A DNA stretch of 64,000 nucleotides from Anaerolineae bacterium. Its GTDB lineage: Bacteria > Chloroflexota > Anaerolineae > Promineifilales > Promineifilaceae. Of this stretch, positions 1 through 9,685 are shown piece after piece. The stretch covers positions 1-64,000 of the forward strand of contig JAHBVI010000001.1 of assembly GCA_019637635.1 (NCBI GenBank), in the 5' to 3' direction. The position numbers were made by a program, and so were the translations under genes. Under the pieces are notes generated by a model. That model had not been told where the DNA came from. It saw only the letters and a list, made by a program, of their open reading frames with translations, and ran no database searches. Positions within the stretch are counted from its first letter, which is position 1; each line of letters begins with the position of its first letter.

Positions 1-3000
1 AGGTCAGGCTGGTGCGGTTGCCCACCGGGTCATAGCCGTAACCGAGGTGACGGCCGAAGGCATCGGTCACATCCGTCACCCGGTTAAGCGGGTCAACCTG
101 CCACGTGGTCGTCCCCAGCCAATCGTCCATCTGGATGCGGTTGTTGTTTTCGTCGTAGAGATAGGTGACGCCGGTTCCATCCAGTTCATAGCTGATGGTG
201 TGCAGTTGGTTGTCCGGGTAATAGGTGTACTCCGTGCGGTAGCCATTGGCGTCAATCCGCGCCGTGCGATTGCCCACCGGATCATACTCATAATGCCACT
301 CGTTGAAATCAGCATCCACCTCCAGTATCATCCGGTTGAGTCCATCATAGGTGAAGTGCGTTTCATGCTCATTGGCATCCACGATAGTCAGCAGATTGCC
401 CACTTCGTCGTAAACGTAATGGGTATCCACATTCACGTCGGCGCTTTCCGGCTGGCCCGGCTGGTCATTCTGGTTGACGGTGATCAGGCGGTAGAGCGGA
501 TCATAATCGTAGCGGGTGGCAATGCCGTCCGCCTCAATAAGATGGGTCTGGTTACCCAGGGGATCATACCGGTAGGTGGTCGTCTCCTCTTCGGCGTTGG
601 TCACGCTTTCCAACCGATCCAGCACGTCATAGGTGTAGGTGGTGATGTGGCCGTTGCCGTCTGTCCAGGTGAGCAGGTTGCCATTGGGGTCATAGCTGTA
701 GCTGTCGGTATGTCCTTCGGCATCGGTACTGGACTTTAGGCGATACACTTTGTCATAGGTGTAACAATTGTTCGCATGGTCATTGGCATCAATCTGACAC
801 TGCACCTTGCCCATGGCATCATACGTCGTTTCCCACTCGCCCCCCATCGCATCCACCATTAACTCGACACGGTTCATGCCATCGTAAGTGAAGGTAGTCG
901 GATAACCCCGCGCATCCGTGATGATAAGCGTATTGCTCAAACGGTCATAGGCAAATTCAACTGAATGGCCTTCGGGATTGGTGATGGCAATCTGGCGGTT
1001 GAGGTCGTCCAGGGTGAAGGTGGTGGTATGGCCGTTGGCATCGGTGATCCACACCAGGTTGTTGACCCGGTCGTAACCAAAGCTGGTCTCGCCATTCTCA
1101 TTGTCAATGGTGAGGATGCGGCGATGGGCGGCATCGTATTGGTGTTCGGTCACATAGCTTTCGGTCTGGCGCGGGTCATACACAAAGCGCAGGTTGCCGG
1201 CGTTGTCGTACTCAAACGTTGTGGTGACGTTTTGGTCGTAGGTGGCTGCGCCGCCCTCCACGTAGTTTTGAATGAGATGGCTGAGACGGTCGAGTTCGTC
1301 GTATTCATAGCGGGTGATGACATCCAGCGGATCAATCATCTCCTGTAGATTGCCGTTGTGGTCGTAGAAGTATTGCCACAGGTTGTCATCGGCATCGCGC
1401 ATTGTCTCCAACCGATTCGCGCCGTCGTAGGTGAAGGTGGTGGTGTAACCTCGTGCATTGATAAGCCGCACCATCAACCCGTTGCCATCGTAGATGAAGC
1501 GCGTGACTTGTTCTTCCGCATCCTCACTGCGGATTAGTTCGTCACGGTCACTGTACTCGTAGAAGGTTTGGTGGCCCAAGGCATCGGTGAGGATTCGCAA
1601 ATTAGCGGCGATGTCGTATTGGAATTCGGTGGTGACGTTCGTTTCTTCGTCTACCGGCCCACCAGCCTCATAATTTTCGATGAGCCTGATCAGGCGATTC
1701 AAATCGTCATATTCGTATTTGGTGGCAAAATGTTCGGGGCAGGTTGTGCCATCGTATTCGCTGTTGCAAGCGGTCATGAGGATAATGTTGCCAACGCCAT
1801 CGTATTCGTAGAGGGTGTGGGTGTCTTCGGGGCCGTGTACGGCCGTCAGGTTATACACCGCATCATATTCAAACTCCCATACCCGGCCTTCCGCGTCCTC
1901 CATTGCTGCCAGCTTATCCATGTCGTTGTAAGTGTAAACGGTGGTAAAGCCCAGCTGGTTCTGCACCTGGGTCAGCATCTCTGAGGCATCATAGGTGTAG
2001 GAAATCACCCCGCCCAGCGGATCAATCTCAAATTCCAGATTGTCATTGGCATCAAAGCGAAAGCCCTGATGATAAGTCAGTGGCCCGTGGATGTCGGTCA
2101 GGTTGTCGTTGTCGTCGTAAGTGTAGGTGTACAGATTGCCGTTGCCATCAATCATCTCCACCACACGCCCCAAATCGTCATAAGCAAACGTCACTTCATC
2201 CCCGGCCCCATTGCGCGTCAGCGTCAGATCGCCAGTGACGGGATCATATTCATTGATCGTGAGGTTGCCATTGAAATCAACAATGCGCTCCGGCAGGCCG
2301 CGTGGGTCATACGTAATGGTGCTGGTGTAACCGAGGGTGTCAGTGATTTCGGTGAGGTTGCCGACTGAATCGTAGTCGTAAAGAGTGGTGCGGAAACGGC
2401 CGTCTTCAATCTTCGTTGTCTGGCTGATCACCCGGTTCAGGTTATTGTAGGCCCATGCCTGCTGCCAGCCCAACGGCCCCGTTTCCGTCAGGCGATTGCC
2501 CTGGTCGTCAAACGTCCAATGCCATTCCCGCCCTTCCTGGTCACGACGATAGATGCGGTTGAAATCCTCATCATAGTCGAACGCTTCAGAGGTATTATTG
2601 GCGTATTCAATCAAAACCAGCCGTTTGTCATCATCATAGTGATAAATGGTGGTGTGGTTGAACATATCGGTAATGGTTACGGTATGGGCATCGTCATCGT
2701 AGACAAAAGTCCGCCGCTCATTTTCGCCCACCCACTGTTCAATAACACGCCCTTTGTCATCATAACTCTGTTCGTTTTTGTAATGACCTTTAGGGGTGAT
2801 GACACCGGTAAGCAGGTAATCGTAGGCTTCGTAGACCTGCCCAGCCACATCAACCAATGTGCCAATATAGCGTTCTTCATATTCGTATTGCCAGGTGTGG
2901 TCACGGCCGTTGCTAAAACCAACCAGCTTGTTGCCCTCATAAGCAAACCCAACCTGCCGCCCTTCGGGGGCTGTCAGAGTTTCGATGAAGCCATCGCCGT

Positions 3001-5674
3001 TATAGGCAATGTTGACCCAACGCCCGGCATCATTCTGAATGCGCGTCAATTGGTCGCCGGTGTAAACAAACTCGATTTCATTGCCATTCCGATCCCGCAT
3101 GGCAATTAAACGGCCGTCCCCATCAAACTCATACTCCTCCAAAGATTTCTTCTTGAGAATGAAGTTGCTGCCACTTTGCCACAACTGGTCGTGAATATCC
3201 GGCGTTTGCGGCGCATAAGTGCCATCGCCATTATCGGTGAAGAGGATTTTACGGCCGTCGGCATAGTTGATCTCCGCTCCTGACAACAACAGATTATTCA
3301 CCAACCGCATATCCATCTGGTACGGGAAACGCCATCCCTGACCCACAATGCCAATCCGGCTGTCCTGCGAGTTATACGTCAGGACAATCTCAATATCCGA
3401 TCCCCCCGCCCCGGCCACAGTCAGCGCCTCAACCTGTTCCACCTTATTGCCCGTCCCTGGCACTACCGGATTGCCAATCGGCCGATCCCATCCACAAGGA
3501 TTAACACAACTCAACCCAAGATGCCTGAAAAACGGCGAACGGCTGTTGGCGCTGATACTGGCTGTATTTCCAGCAGCATCCGTGGCTGTGATAATGAAAT
3601 TCACGGCCCGGTTTGTGGGAATTTTGGTGATGATGGCACTATACACATCGGCGCCAAACTGGGGCGTTGGGGTAAGTGGGATCGAGAGGGTGCCAATATC
3701 ATTTGTAAGAGAATAACTGGCAATCGTGCCACTGTTGTCAGTAATTTTTGCCTTAATGCTCAGATTACCCTGCCCATCAGGCCACACTTCTATTAGTTGG
3801 ATAGTTGGCGGCAAATAGTCGCCAGTGCCACCGCCGCCACCATCACCTTCGCACCCAACTTCTGCCTGGAAGTTGCTCACTACACTGAGTGGGCCATAAG
3901 GCTGTTGATGATCATAATACAGACAGGGAGCATAACCTACCAGGTCGTCAGTGGTACTATAAACTACCCGATCCAATATCCAATGAAATGTAATCGTTTC
4001 TGTTATTGGTACCGGATTGGGGTATGTGAATTGCAGCGAAGACGGCCCAACTACTTCTTCACGGTACCAGTTAGTGCCATCGCTAAACTCAGCGACTAAT
4101 ATAGCATAAGCCGTTGGCCCAGCAGTGCCAGGGGAAGGATCAACCGAAGCGAGAACACTAAATGTCACGGTTCCATCCCCTAAATTCTCACTGTGTGTAG
4201 CTACATTGAGAATCTGAGGATAGTTTAAGTGCGCCTCAGCCACACCGTTTGTAATACCTATAAAGCCATTGTCAAATAAGTTGTAAGGTTGTTCCCGGAA
4301 ATCATGATAGGCATCTCTGTAAGTATCAGGTGGCCCATTTGGATCAGTATCGCTTGTGGGCATTCCAAGCCAGGAAATGGCAGATGGATAGACATCATAA
4401 ATATCCGTCGCCAGGAAGTAGGCCATACCCAAACCGGTATTGTAGACGAGCCAGCCATTGTCAAAATGAGCCACCCACGTACCATCTAAAGGCCCGGAGC
4501 CTATATAATCACCCAAAGCACCGAGGCCAACCCGGAAACAGGCTTCTTCAAAAGCTGGCTGGATCGAACTGGGAATGGGAGTCCAATCTATATCCCCGCA
4601 GTTGGGCAGGAGCAGCAGGGCAAAAAGGGTAAAATGGTCGGTTACAGCTACGGCTACATTAGCTTCTGGCTGCATAGAAGTGGCTAACGGTATCCATAGG
4701 GCCTGGGGTGTGTGCCAGTACCCAACAAACCCTCTGCTTTCCTCTACTCCTGAGAAGACCGTCTCAGGATAATGAAGGGTTAACGTCAGGCTTTTCTGAA
4801 ACTGAGTAACGGGCACCCCCTCTTGAGTTTGCGCCGTTAAATCAAAATAAGCGCCATAAGTTTCCCGGTTTCCTGGCACAGGTGTACCGAGTAATGATTC
4901 ATAAGCAAAGATAGTTGTTGTGGTGACGGCTCCCGGTGGAATCATCAACTCAAGAACGCCATCCGTCGTGGTCAAAACACCGCCATCGTCAGGTGTAACG
5001 GTAATCTGATTGGGGATAGGCTCTGGTTCGGGTGGGGGCGGGGCGCCGGTGGTATTGTGGGCAATGATAGGAAGGTAGATGTAGACGGGAGATTGGAGAT
5101 TGGTGGTGGCTATGGAGGGTAGCTTGGGGCCATAAACAGGCGGGGAGAGATTTTCAGGAGTAGCAACGGCCGTACCCCCTCCCAACACCTTCTCCATCTT
5201 AGCCACAGAGCGCACCACGGCCGCCTCGCCGCCAAAATCGAGGGGTTCATTTTCCCCTTCCGGCTGTGGCAGAGCCGCCAGGTCAGCCGCCTGGGGCTGC
5301 CCGGTCTGTAATTGGGCGACAGGGTTGGGAGCAGACGGCGGGTTAACGGCCGTTACCGGCAAATTTACCGCGGGCATGGACACGGCCGTTTGCCCCCCAA
5401 ACGGTTCCAGCCGGGCCACGCCAGCCAGTCCGGCTGATGACAAAACCTCATGCATCGCCGCTTCGTGGGCATCCGCCGCCAACGCCAGATCAGGCATGGC
5501 CGCCTTGTCCGCCATGAGCAAGTCTAAACCAGCTTCCGTAGGGGATAAAATTGCTTCAGCTTGAGATGGTTGGTTGGCAACGGCCGTCGCCACCCCCGCC
5601 AACGGCCCCACCAACAAGGTGGCAGCCAATATGATATTCAAGAAATACAACATTCCCGAACCGGCACGTTTCAT
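1..5674 (-). CDS. Giant secreted RHS/YD-repeat protein, C-terminus beyond the window
   Basis: The reverse strand reads as one open frame from ATG at 5674 to the left edge (1,891 codons seen, no stop). Residues 1-35 form a signal peptide with a hydrophobic core after MKRAGSG. A Pro-rich stretch and a ZU5-like segment (PPGAV, around residues 220-260) follow. Then comes an RHS N-terminal segment (NPVVPGTGNK, about residues 725-760), and from about residue 830 to the edge there are dozens of YD-type repeats with patterns such as YDDLGR and GNLxxxTD. RHS proteins form a hollow beta shell that usually encloses a C-terminal toxin or adhesin tip; that part is not in the window. The ATG is preceded by GGAGGAAAA. 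Plus-strand frames here are shadows. Confidence 0.93.
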   Translation of the reverse strand, partial: MKRAGSGMLYFLNIILAATLLVGPLAGVATAVANQPSQAEAILSPTEAGLDLLMADKAAMPDLALAADAHEAAMHEVLSSAGLAGVARLEPFGGQTAVSMPAVNLPVTAVNPPSAPNPVAQLQTGQPQAADLAALPQPEGENEPLDFGGEAAVVRSVAKMEKVLGGGTAVATPENLSPPVYGPKLPSIATTNLQSPVYIYLPIIAHNTTGAPPPPEPEPIPNQITVTPDDGGVLTTTDGVLELMIPPGAVTTTTIFAYESLLGTPVPGNRETYGAYFDLTAQTQEGVPVTQFQKSLTLTLHYPETVFSGVEESRGFVGYWHTPQALWIPLATSMQPEANVAVAVTDHFTLFALLLLPNCGDIDWTPIPSSIQPAFEEACFRVGLGALGDYIGSGPLDGTWVAHFDNGWLVYNTGLGMAYFLATDIYDVYPSAISWLGMPTSDTDPNGPPDTYRDAYHDFREQPYNLFDNGFIGITNGVAEAHLNYPQILNVATHSENLGDGTVTFSVLASVDPSPGTAGPTAYAILVAEFSDGTNWYREEVVGPSSLQFTYPNPVPITETITFHWILDRVVYSTTDDLVGYAPCLYYDHQQPYGPLSVVSNFQAEVGCEGDGGGGGTGDYLPPTIQLIEVWPDGQGNLSIKAKITDNSGTIASYSLTNDIGTLSIPLTPTPQFGADVYSAIITKIPTNRAVNFIITATDAAGNTASISANSRSPFFRHLGLSCVNPCGWDRPIGNPVVPGTGNKVEQVEALTVAGAGGSDIEIVLTYNSQDSRIGIVGQGWRFPYQMDMRLVNNLLLSGAEINYADGRKILFTDNGDGTYAPQTPDIHDQLWQSGSNFILKKKSLEEYEFDGDGRLIAMRDRNGNEIEFVYTGDQLTRIQNDAGRWVNIAYNGDGFIETLTAPEGRQVGFAYEGNKLVGFSNGRDHTWQYEYEERYIGTLVDVAGQVYEAYDYLLTGVITPKGHYKNEQSYDDKGRVIEQWVGENERRTFVYDDDAHTVTITDMFNHTTIYHYDDDKRLVLIEYANNTSEAFDYDEDFNRIYRRDQEGREWHWTFDDQGNRLTETGPLGWQQAWAYNNLNRVISQTTKIEDGRFRTTLYDYDSVGNLTEITDTLGYTSTITYDPRGLPERIVDFNGNLTINEYDPVTGDLTLTRNGAGDEVTFAYDDLGRVVEMIDGNGNLYTYTYDDNDNLTDIHGPLTYHQGFRFDANDNLEFEIDPLGGVISYTYDASEMLTQVQNQLGFTTVYTYNDMDKLAAMEDAEGRVWEFEYDAVYNLTAVHGPEDTHTLYEYDGVGNIILMTACNSEYDGTTCPEHFATKYEYDDLNRLIRLIENYEAGGPVDEETNVTTEFQYDIAANLRILTDALGHQTFYEYSDRDELIRSEDAEEQVTRFIYDGNGLMVRLINARGYTTTFTYDGANRLETMRDADDNLWQYFYDHNGNLQEMIDPLDVITRYEYDELDRLSHLIQNYVEGGAATYDQNVTTTFEYDNAGNLRFVYDPRQTESYVTEHQYDAAHRRILTIDNENGETSFGYDRVNNLVWITDANGHTTTFTLDDLNRQIAITNPEGHSVEFAYDRLSNTLIITDARGYPTTFTYDGMNRVELMVDAMGGEWETTYDAMGKVQCQIDANDHANNCYTYDKVYRLKSSTDAEGHTDSYSYDPNGNLLTWTDGNGHITTYTYDVLDRLESVTNAEEETTTYRYDPLGNQTHLIEADGIATRYDYDPLYRLITVNQNDQPGQPESADVNVDTHYVYDEVGNLLTIVDANEHETHFTYDGLNRMILEVDADFNEWHYEYDPVGNRTARIDANGYRTEYTYYPDNQLHTISYELDGTGVTYLYDENNNRIQMDDWLGTTTWQVDPLNRVTDVTDAFGRHLGYGYDPVGNRTSLT

Positions 5675-5716
5675 CAGATTTTCCTCCGTTTTCTACAATG
5701 GGCGCAACCGGAACAC

Positions 5717-5755
5717 AAAAAAGAGCCGGCATCGTCAAGCGACGGAGCCGGCTCT
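5717..5755 (-). terminator. Hairpin plus T-run in the leader of the RHS gene
   Basis: On the minus strand a 9-bp stem (AGAGCCGGC/GCCGGCTCT) encloses a smaller CGTC/GACG stem and is followed by six T. It lies about 45-80 bases upstream of the RHS start codon, downstream of any likely RHS promoter. It could therefore be an attenuator rather than the end of a neighbouring transcript, since the neighbour already has its own terminator at 5991-6021. Confidence 0.6.
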
Positions 5756-5990
5756 ACAATGGCAATGGTGTCTGGTGTGGCGCACTACAATAAAAACACA
5801 TGATCGGTATGAACTTACACTACTACCTGTACTTGTTTTTCATGGGGCCTTGTCTGGCAAAACGTAACCCCATAAAACCTAACACAAACTTGCCGCCACT
5901 GTAGTCAACTTAACTTACAAGCTGCCTAAACAGGCGGCGTCAATTATTTGATTGTGTGGTTTATGCGGAGTAGCGGGATGGGTAATGGTA
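5756..5990. other. Gap between the RHS gene and the CoxE-like gene
   Basis: No credible gene is seen. The minus strand here would be the transcribed leader or promoter zone of the RHS gene. It contains an imperfect stem (ATGGGG at about 5870 and CCCCAT at about 5842), but I could not assign it to a riboswitch class. Confidence 0.4.
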
Positions 5991-6021
5991 AAAAAATAGG
6001 GCGATTTTCAAAATCGCCCTA
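5991..6021 (-). terminator. Intrinsic terminator of the MoxR-CoxE operon
   Basis: A nearly perfect 12-bp stem TAGGGCGATTTT/AAAATCGCCCTA with a very small loop is followed on the minus strand by a run of T. It lies 70 bases after the stop codon of the CoxE-like gene. Confidence 0.75.
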
Positions 6022-6090
6022 CAAATTTAGCTGTGGGTTGGCCGAAAAGGGCCACGAATTTTCTTGCTGAACCTTCGCGTCCCGCGTGGA

Positions 6091-7470
6091 TCAGGTATTG
6101 GTGAGGAGTTTGTCTACGGCCGTAGCCAACTGCGCCAGATTCCGCACCACAAACACCTCGTCGCACACCGGCACATAATCCCACATATCGCTGTCGCCGG
6201 TGCCCCACTGCTGCTGGTGTTCCGGGTTCAGCCAGATGAGGCGGCGCGCCCGCCGTTGTAAATCTTTCATCAGGTCAATGCGCGGCGAGTTGTAATTGTT
6301 GCGGGCATCACCCAGGACCACGACGGTGGTACGGCCGTCAACCGAATCCAGCCAGTTGTGGTAAAACGTATCCAGGCTGTTGCCAAAATCGGTGGCGTAA
6401 TAACCGGGTGGAATGTTGTAGAGTACCTGCGTCACCGCCTCCGCCGCCCGCGCCCCCGCCAGCGTCACGCTGATCTCGTGCATGTCTGAATTGAAGGCAA
6501 AACTACGCGCCTTGGCCACCTGGTCTTGTAGTTCATAGGTCAGCCGCAGCATAAATTCCGCCACCGAACGCATCGAAGTCGAAACGTCACAAATCAGCAC
6601 CAGACTGGGCTTGAGCTTATTCTTTTTCCACTTCAACTCCATGGGCACACCGCCATAGCGCAGGTTAGTGCGAATGGTGGATTTAGAGTCAAAACGCCCT
6701 TTGGTACCCTTTTTGCGTCGCAGCGCCGCCCGGCTGCGCATTTGGGTGATGAGCCGTGCCACTTCCTTGCGCAGGGCGTTAGCCTCCTCTTCGGTCAGCG
6801 ATTGCAGCGGTTTGTGCATCAGGTCAGAGCCATGTAGTTCGTCGTTGGGGCGGTTGGCGCGCTGCTCGGCGATTTGCGCCCCCACCTGCTGCGCCACCTG
6901 CTGTTCTAATGCTTCCCGGTTGGCTTCCACGATCCCCAACAGCTTTTGAATGGATTCCCAACTCATGCCCATCTTCTGCAACTGCTCCACCAACTGTTGT
7001 AGTTGCTCTTCCAGGTGCCCCATGCCCATTTGTTGCAACATGCGCCGCGTCACCCAACGCGCTTCACGGGGGTCATTGGCCCACTGCGCCCCGGCCCGGT
7101 TGGCCATCTCTTCTAGCTCTTCTTTGGTGGGGCCATTGCCGCTGGTGAGCCAATCGAGCAGCTGCTGGAAACGGCCGCTCATCCCCGCCAATGCCTGTTG
7201 CAACATTTGCTGCTCGTCCGGGCTGAGGTCTTCCGTGGCGTTCATCAAGGGCGGCCCACCGCTGCCAAAATAGAGCGGGAACAGCTCGTCAAACGCCTGA
7301 AAATCGTCCTTCTCTTTGATCAGCGTCGCCCGCAGTGACGCCTGGAAAAGTGTTTTATCGCTAACACCCAGGCTCTCCACCGCGTGCAGCGCATCCACCG
7401 ACTCCGCCAGCGACACGCGCACCCCCGCCGCCCGCAGCCCGCGTATGAATTCGACGACTCGTTTGTCCAT
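6091..7470 (-). CDS. CoxE-like von Willebrand factor A protein
   Basis: A 459-residue protein with a long N-terminal helical region (residues 1-280, Gln/Glu-rich around 95-210) and a C-terminal VWA domain. The metal-ion-dependent adhesion site is visible as DVSTS after LVLIC, with a later GDARNN segment. VWA proteins of this type (COG3552, CoxE-like) work with MoxR AAA+ ATPases in metal-centre insertion or complex remodelling. The MoxR gene lies directly upstream on the same strand, separated by a palindromic spacer. No CO dehydrogenase genes are nearby, so the client is unknown. The cytoplasm is the likely location, as no signal peptide is present. Confidence 0.9.
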   Translation of the reverse strand: MDKRVVEFIRGLRAAGVRVSLAESVDALHAVESLGVSDKTLFQASLRATLIKEKDDFQAFDELFPLYFGSGGPPLMNATEDLSPDEQQMLQQALAGMSGRFQQLLDWLTSGNGPTKEELEEMANRAGAQWANDPREARWVTRRMLQQMGMGHLEEQLQQLVEQLQKMGMSWESIQKLLGIVEANREALEQQVAQQVGAQIAEQRANRPNDELHGSDLMHKPLQSLTEEEANALRKEVARLITQMRSRAALRRKKGTKGRFDSKSTIRTNLRYGGVPMELKWKKNKLKPSLVLICDVSTSMRSVAEFMLRLTYELQDQVAKARSFAFNSDMHEISVTLAGARAAEAVTQVLYNIPPGYYATDFGNSLDTFYHNWLDSVDGRTTVVVLGDARNNYNSPRIDLMKDLQRRARRLIWLNPEHQQQWGTGDSDMWDYVPVCDEVFVVRNLAQLATAVDKLLTNT

Positions 7471-7479
7471 CTTTCCTCC

Positions 7480-7552
7480 GTGAGCCGTAATTCGTATGCC
7501 GTAATCCGTATGCCGACGGGTTACGGCTCACGGATTACGGATTACGAATCAC
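7480..7552. repeat. Inverted 'CCGTAATCCGTA' word repeat
   Basis: One arm holds repeats of CCGTAATTCGTATG and CCGTAATCCGTATG; the other holds TTACGGCTCACGGATTACGG and GATTACGAATCAC, its approximate reverse complement. The right arm contains the stop codon of the MoxR gene. Related words occur at 21238-21285 and 51893-51958. Confidence 0.75.
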
Positions 7553-8484
7553 CGGTTATACCGTCCCCGCCGGGCCGTATCGCTGCCGCTGCCGCCCATC
7601 ATGCGGCGGGCTTTTTGCACGTCGGCTTCGTATTTCAGCAGGACGGTGAGGGTGTTGGTGAGCGTTTGTTCGTCAATGTGTTCGGCGTTGAGGGCGACCA
7701 ATGCCCGCGCCCAATCCAGAGTTTCGCTGATGCTGGGGGTTTTGCGCAAATCCATTTGCCGCAGTTGGTGGACAACGGCGACGGCCTGCTTGGCCAGTTC
7801 GGGGCGCAGGTTGGGCACTTTCAAGCGCACAATTTCCAGTTCGGCGTCCTGGGTGGGGTAATCTACATAGAGATAAAGGCAGCGCCGTTTAAGCGCTTCG
7901 CTGAGTTCACGGGTGTTGTTGCTGGTGAGCAGCACCATCGGTTGGTGTTTGGCAACAATGGTGCCCAGTTCGGGTACGCTCACCTGAAAATCGCTGAGGA
8001 CTTCCAGCAAGAAGGCTTCAAATTCCACGTCGGCGCGGTCAATTTCATCTATGAGCAGGACGACGGGGCGGTCAGAAGTGAGGGCGGTGAGCAGGGGGCG
8101 GGGGAGCAGGAAGTTTTCGGAGAAAAAGACATCTTCTTCCTGGGCCAGGCGGCTGGCGGCTTCGGCAAGGCTGTTTACATCGCCCAGGATGTTGCGCAGG
8201 GTGTCGCGCAGCAGTTGGGTATACAGCATTTGTTTGGCGTATTCCCATTCGTAAAGAGCTTTGCTCTCGTCCAGCCCTTCGTAACATTGCAGGCGAATGA
8301 GGGGCATGTCCAGGGCGGCGGCCCAGGATTTGGCGAGTTCGGTCTTGCCCACGCCGGCCGGGCCTTCGGCCAGAACCGGTTTGCACAGGGCGTGCGCCAG
8401 GTAAACCACCGTGCCGATTTCGGCGGAGGCGATGTACTGCTGGCGGCCTAACTGCTGTCTGACATCATCTATATTTTTGAACAT
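7549..8484 (-). CDS. MoxR-family AAA+ ATPase
   Basis: A 311-residue protein with Walker A GPAGVGKTELAK (about residues 39-50) and Walker B VVLLIDEIDRA. A sensor-1 segment LLTSNNTREL and sensor-2 arginines follow, which is the usual layout of MoxR proteins. It hydrolyses ATP to remodel a partner complex together with the VWA protein encoded immediately downstream. The minus-strand order MoxR then CoxE-like is the canonical pair. The ATG is preceded by GGAGAAACC. Length and motifs are complete. Confidence 0.93.
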   Translation of the reverse strand: MFKNIDDVRQQLGRQQYIASAEIGTVVYLAHALCKPVLAEGPAGVGKTELAKSWAAALDMPLIRLQCYEGLDESKALYEWEYAKQMLYTQLLRDTLRNILGDVNSLAEAASRLAQEEDVFFSENFLLPRPLLTALTSDRPVVLLIDEIDRADVEFEAFLLEVLSDFQVSVPELGTIVAKHQPMVLLTSNNTRELSEALKRRCLYLYVDYPTQDAELEIVRLKVPNLRPELAKQAVAVVHQLRQMDLRKTPSISETLDWARALVALNAEHIDEQTLTNTLTVLLKYEADVQKARRMMGGSGSDTARRGRYNR

Positions 8485-8664
8485 GATGGTTTCTCCATTT
8501 TTAAGTTTCTGATCCGCGAAGAACGCGAAGGGCGCGAAGGATATTTTAACGGCCGTACCCCATTTGTCACCCTAGACCTTCGTTCAGTAAGTTGGGAAGT
8601 CGCCAGACCTGTGGTTGATTGTAGAACGGAAAACGGGAAAGGCAAGGGGGGAGGGAGATATTAG
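8485..8664. other. Gap upstream of the MoxR gene
   Basis: No gene is seen. It holds a short tandem word (CGCGAAGAACGCGAAGGGCGCGAAGG, near 8515-8541) and one ACGGCCGT. The MoxR promoter is expected here, but I do not see a clear consensus. Confidence 0.5.
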
Positions 8665-8719
8665 GAGATTAGGGGAGTGGGAGATTGAGAATCCCTTAAT
8701 CTCCCACTCCCCTAATCTC
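8665..8719. repeat. Perfect 22-bp inverted repeat of the GGAGATT family
   Basis: GAGATTAGGGGAGTGGGAGATT-type arm at 8665-8686 is exactly complementary to 8698-8719, with an 11-nt loop. It abuts and contributes the first base of the stop codon of the GNAT gene and could terminate transcription from the minus strand. Confidence 0.8.
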
Positions 8720-9627
8720 TACACATTGTGGGCCAGGTAAACCACGCTTTCCGTCTGGCGGAAGCCCAGGCTGTGGTAGAGATGGAGGGCCGGTTTATTG
8801 TTGGCCCAGACGCCGAGGGTCACGGCCGTGCTCCCCTGTGCTGCTAATTGTGACAAGACCAGGTGGAGGAGGGTACGGCCGAAGCCCTGCCCCTGTTTTT
8901 CCGGGATGATGCCAATGGGTTCTAGCTGGACGGTATTGTTTGCCTGTGGCCGCAGCCAGACAAACCCGATGGGGGCGTCCTCTTCCAGCAAAAAGAGCAG
9001 GTCTTCGCTATTTTGTACGGTAGCCGCTACCTCGGCCTCGGTGAAGGGCTGGTTCCAGGGTAGCCCGGTGAAGCAAGCGGCGTACAATCGGCAGAAGAGG
9101 GGGATGGCGGTGGGGAGTGGGAATGGTTGCAAGTAGCAAGTAGCAGAGCCTGCCCTGAGCTTGCCGAAGGGTGGCAAGTGACCATTGACCATTGACCATT
9201 GACCGTTGACCATTGACAATTCCATCATCCGCTCTTCATGTTCGATGAAGAAGTCGTTTTTGCGCAGGAAGTGGGCGGCGGGGGTGCCCAGGTGGGGAAC
9301 GGGGTAGGAGAGTTGGGTAACGGCCGTACCCGCCAACTCCGTCTTGATGTGGGTGAGCAGGCGTGTGCCATAACCCTGCCGCTGCCGGGCAGGGGCCACA
9401 AACCCTTCCAATTCCACCAGGCCAGGCAGTCCGGGCACGGGCAGGCAGGCGGCATAGGCAATAGGGGTATTGTCAACGGTGAGCGTCCAGGCACGGCCGT
9501 CCACTCGCAAAATCCCATCCACATGCGCCCCCCAGCTTTGGCGGGTATGGGGCCGGTGGGGGAAGAGGGTGTTATGTACGGCCGTGAGTGCCGCCGCATC
9601 CACCTGTTCATAAGGACGAATCATCAA
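8719..9627 (-). CDS. Tandem GNAT acetyltransferase with a repeat-encoded linker
   Basis: A 302-residue protein with two GNAT folds. Domain 1 (residues 1-135) has the acetyl-CoA loop RQRQGYGTRLL. Domain 2 (about 168-302) has EKQGQGFGRTLL and a typical C-terminal HSLGF. GNATs move an acetyl group from acetyl-CoA to an amine; the substrate cannot be told. Between the domains lie about 30 residues (SMVNGQWSMVNG then PFGKLRAGSA) encoded by two kinds of dispersed repeat, so the linker seems to have been invaded in frame. The start ATG at 9627 has no strong ribosome site. Confidence 0.87.
   Translation of the reverse strand: MMIRPYEQVDAAALTAVHNTLFPHRPHTRQSWGAHVDGILRVDGRAWTLTVDNTPIAYAACLPVPGLPGLVELEGFVAPARQRQGYGTRLLTHIKTELAGTAVTQLSYPVPHLGTPAAHFLRKNDFFIEHEERMMELSMVNGQWSMVNGHLPPFGKLRAGSATCYLQPFPLPTAIPLFCRLYAACFTGLPWNQPFTEAEVAATVQNSEDLLFLLEEDAPIGFVWLRPQANNTVQLEPIGIIPEKQGQGFGRTLLHLVLSQLAAQGSTAVTLGVWANNKPALHLYHSLGFRQTESVVYLAHNV
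9142..9222. repeat. Repeat insertion inside the GNAT gene
   Basis: On the plus strand it reads CCTGCCCTGAGCTTGCCGAA (a widespread bacterial repeat core), then four copies of a CATTGACC word. It translates in frame as the linker between the two GNAT domains and has no counterpart in ordinary GNAT folds. Confidence 0.75.
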
Positions 9628-9685
9628 TAGCTGTCACCTTTTCTGACCTGACGTACAATGGATTCAGGATTTTGGAGATTACCCT

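Noticed and set aside
47-4772. Many plus-strand open frames of 60-196 codons opposite the RHS gene
   Set aside because: They mirror the YD-repeat coding strand, have low-complexity Val/Ile-rich products and no ribosome sites; the minus strand is a single continuous frame.
7384-8451. 355-codon plus-strand frame opposite the MoxR gene
   Set aside because: Antisense of a gene with perfect AAA+ motifs; the product has no recognisable fold.
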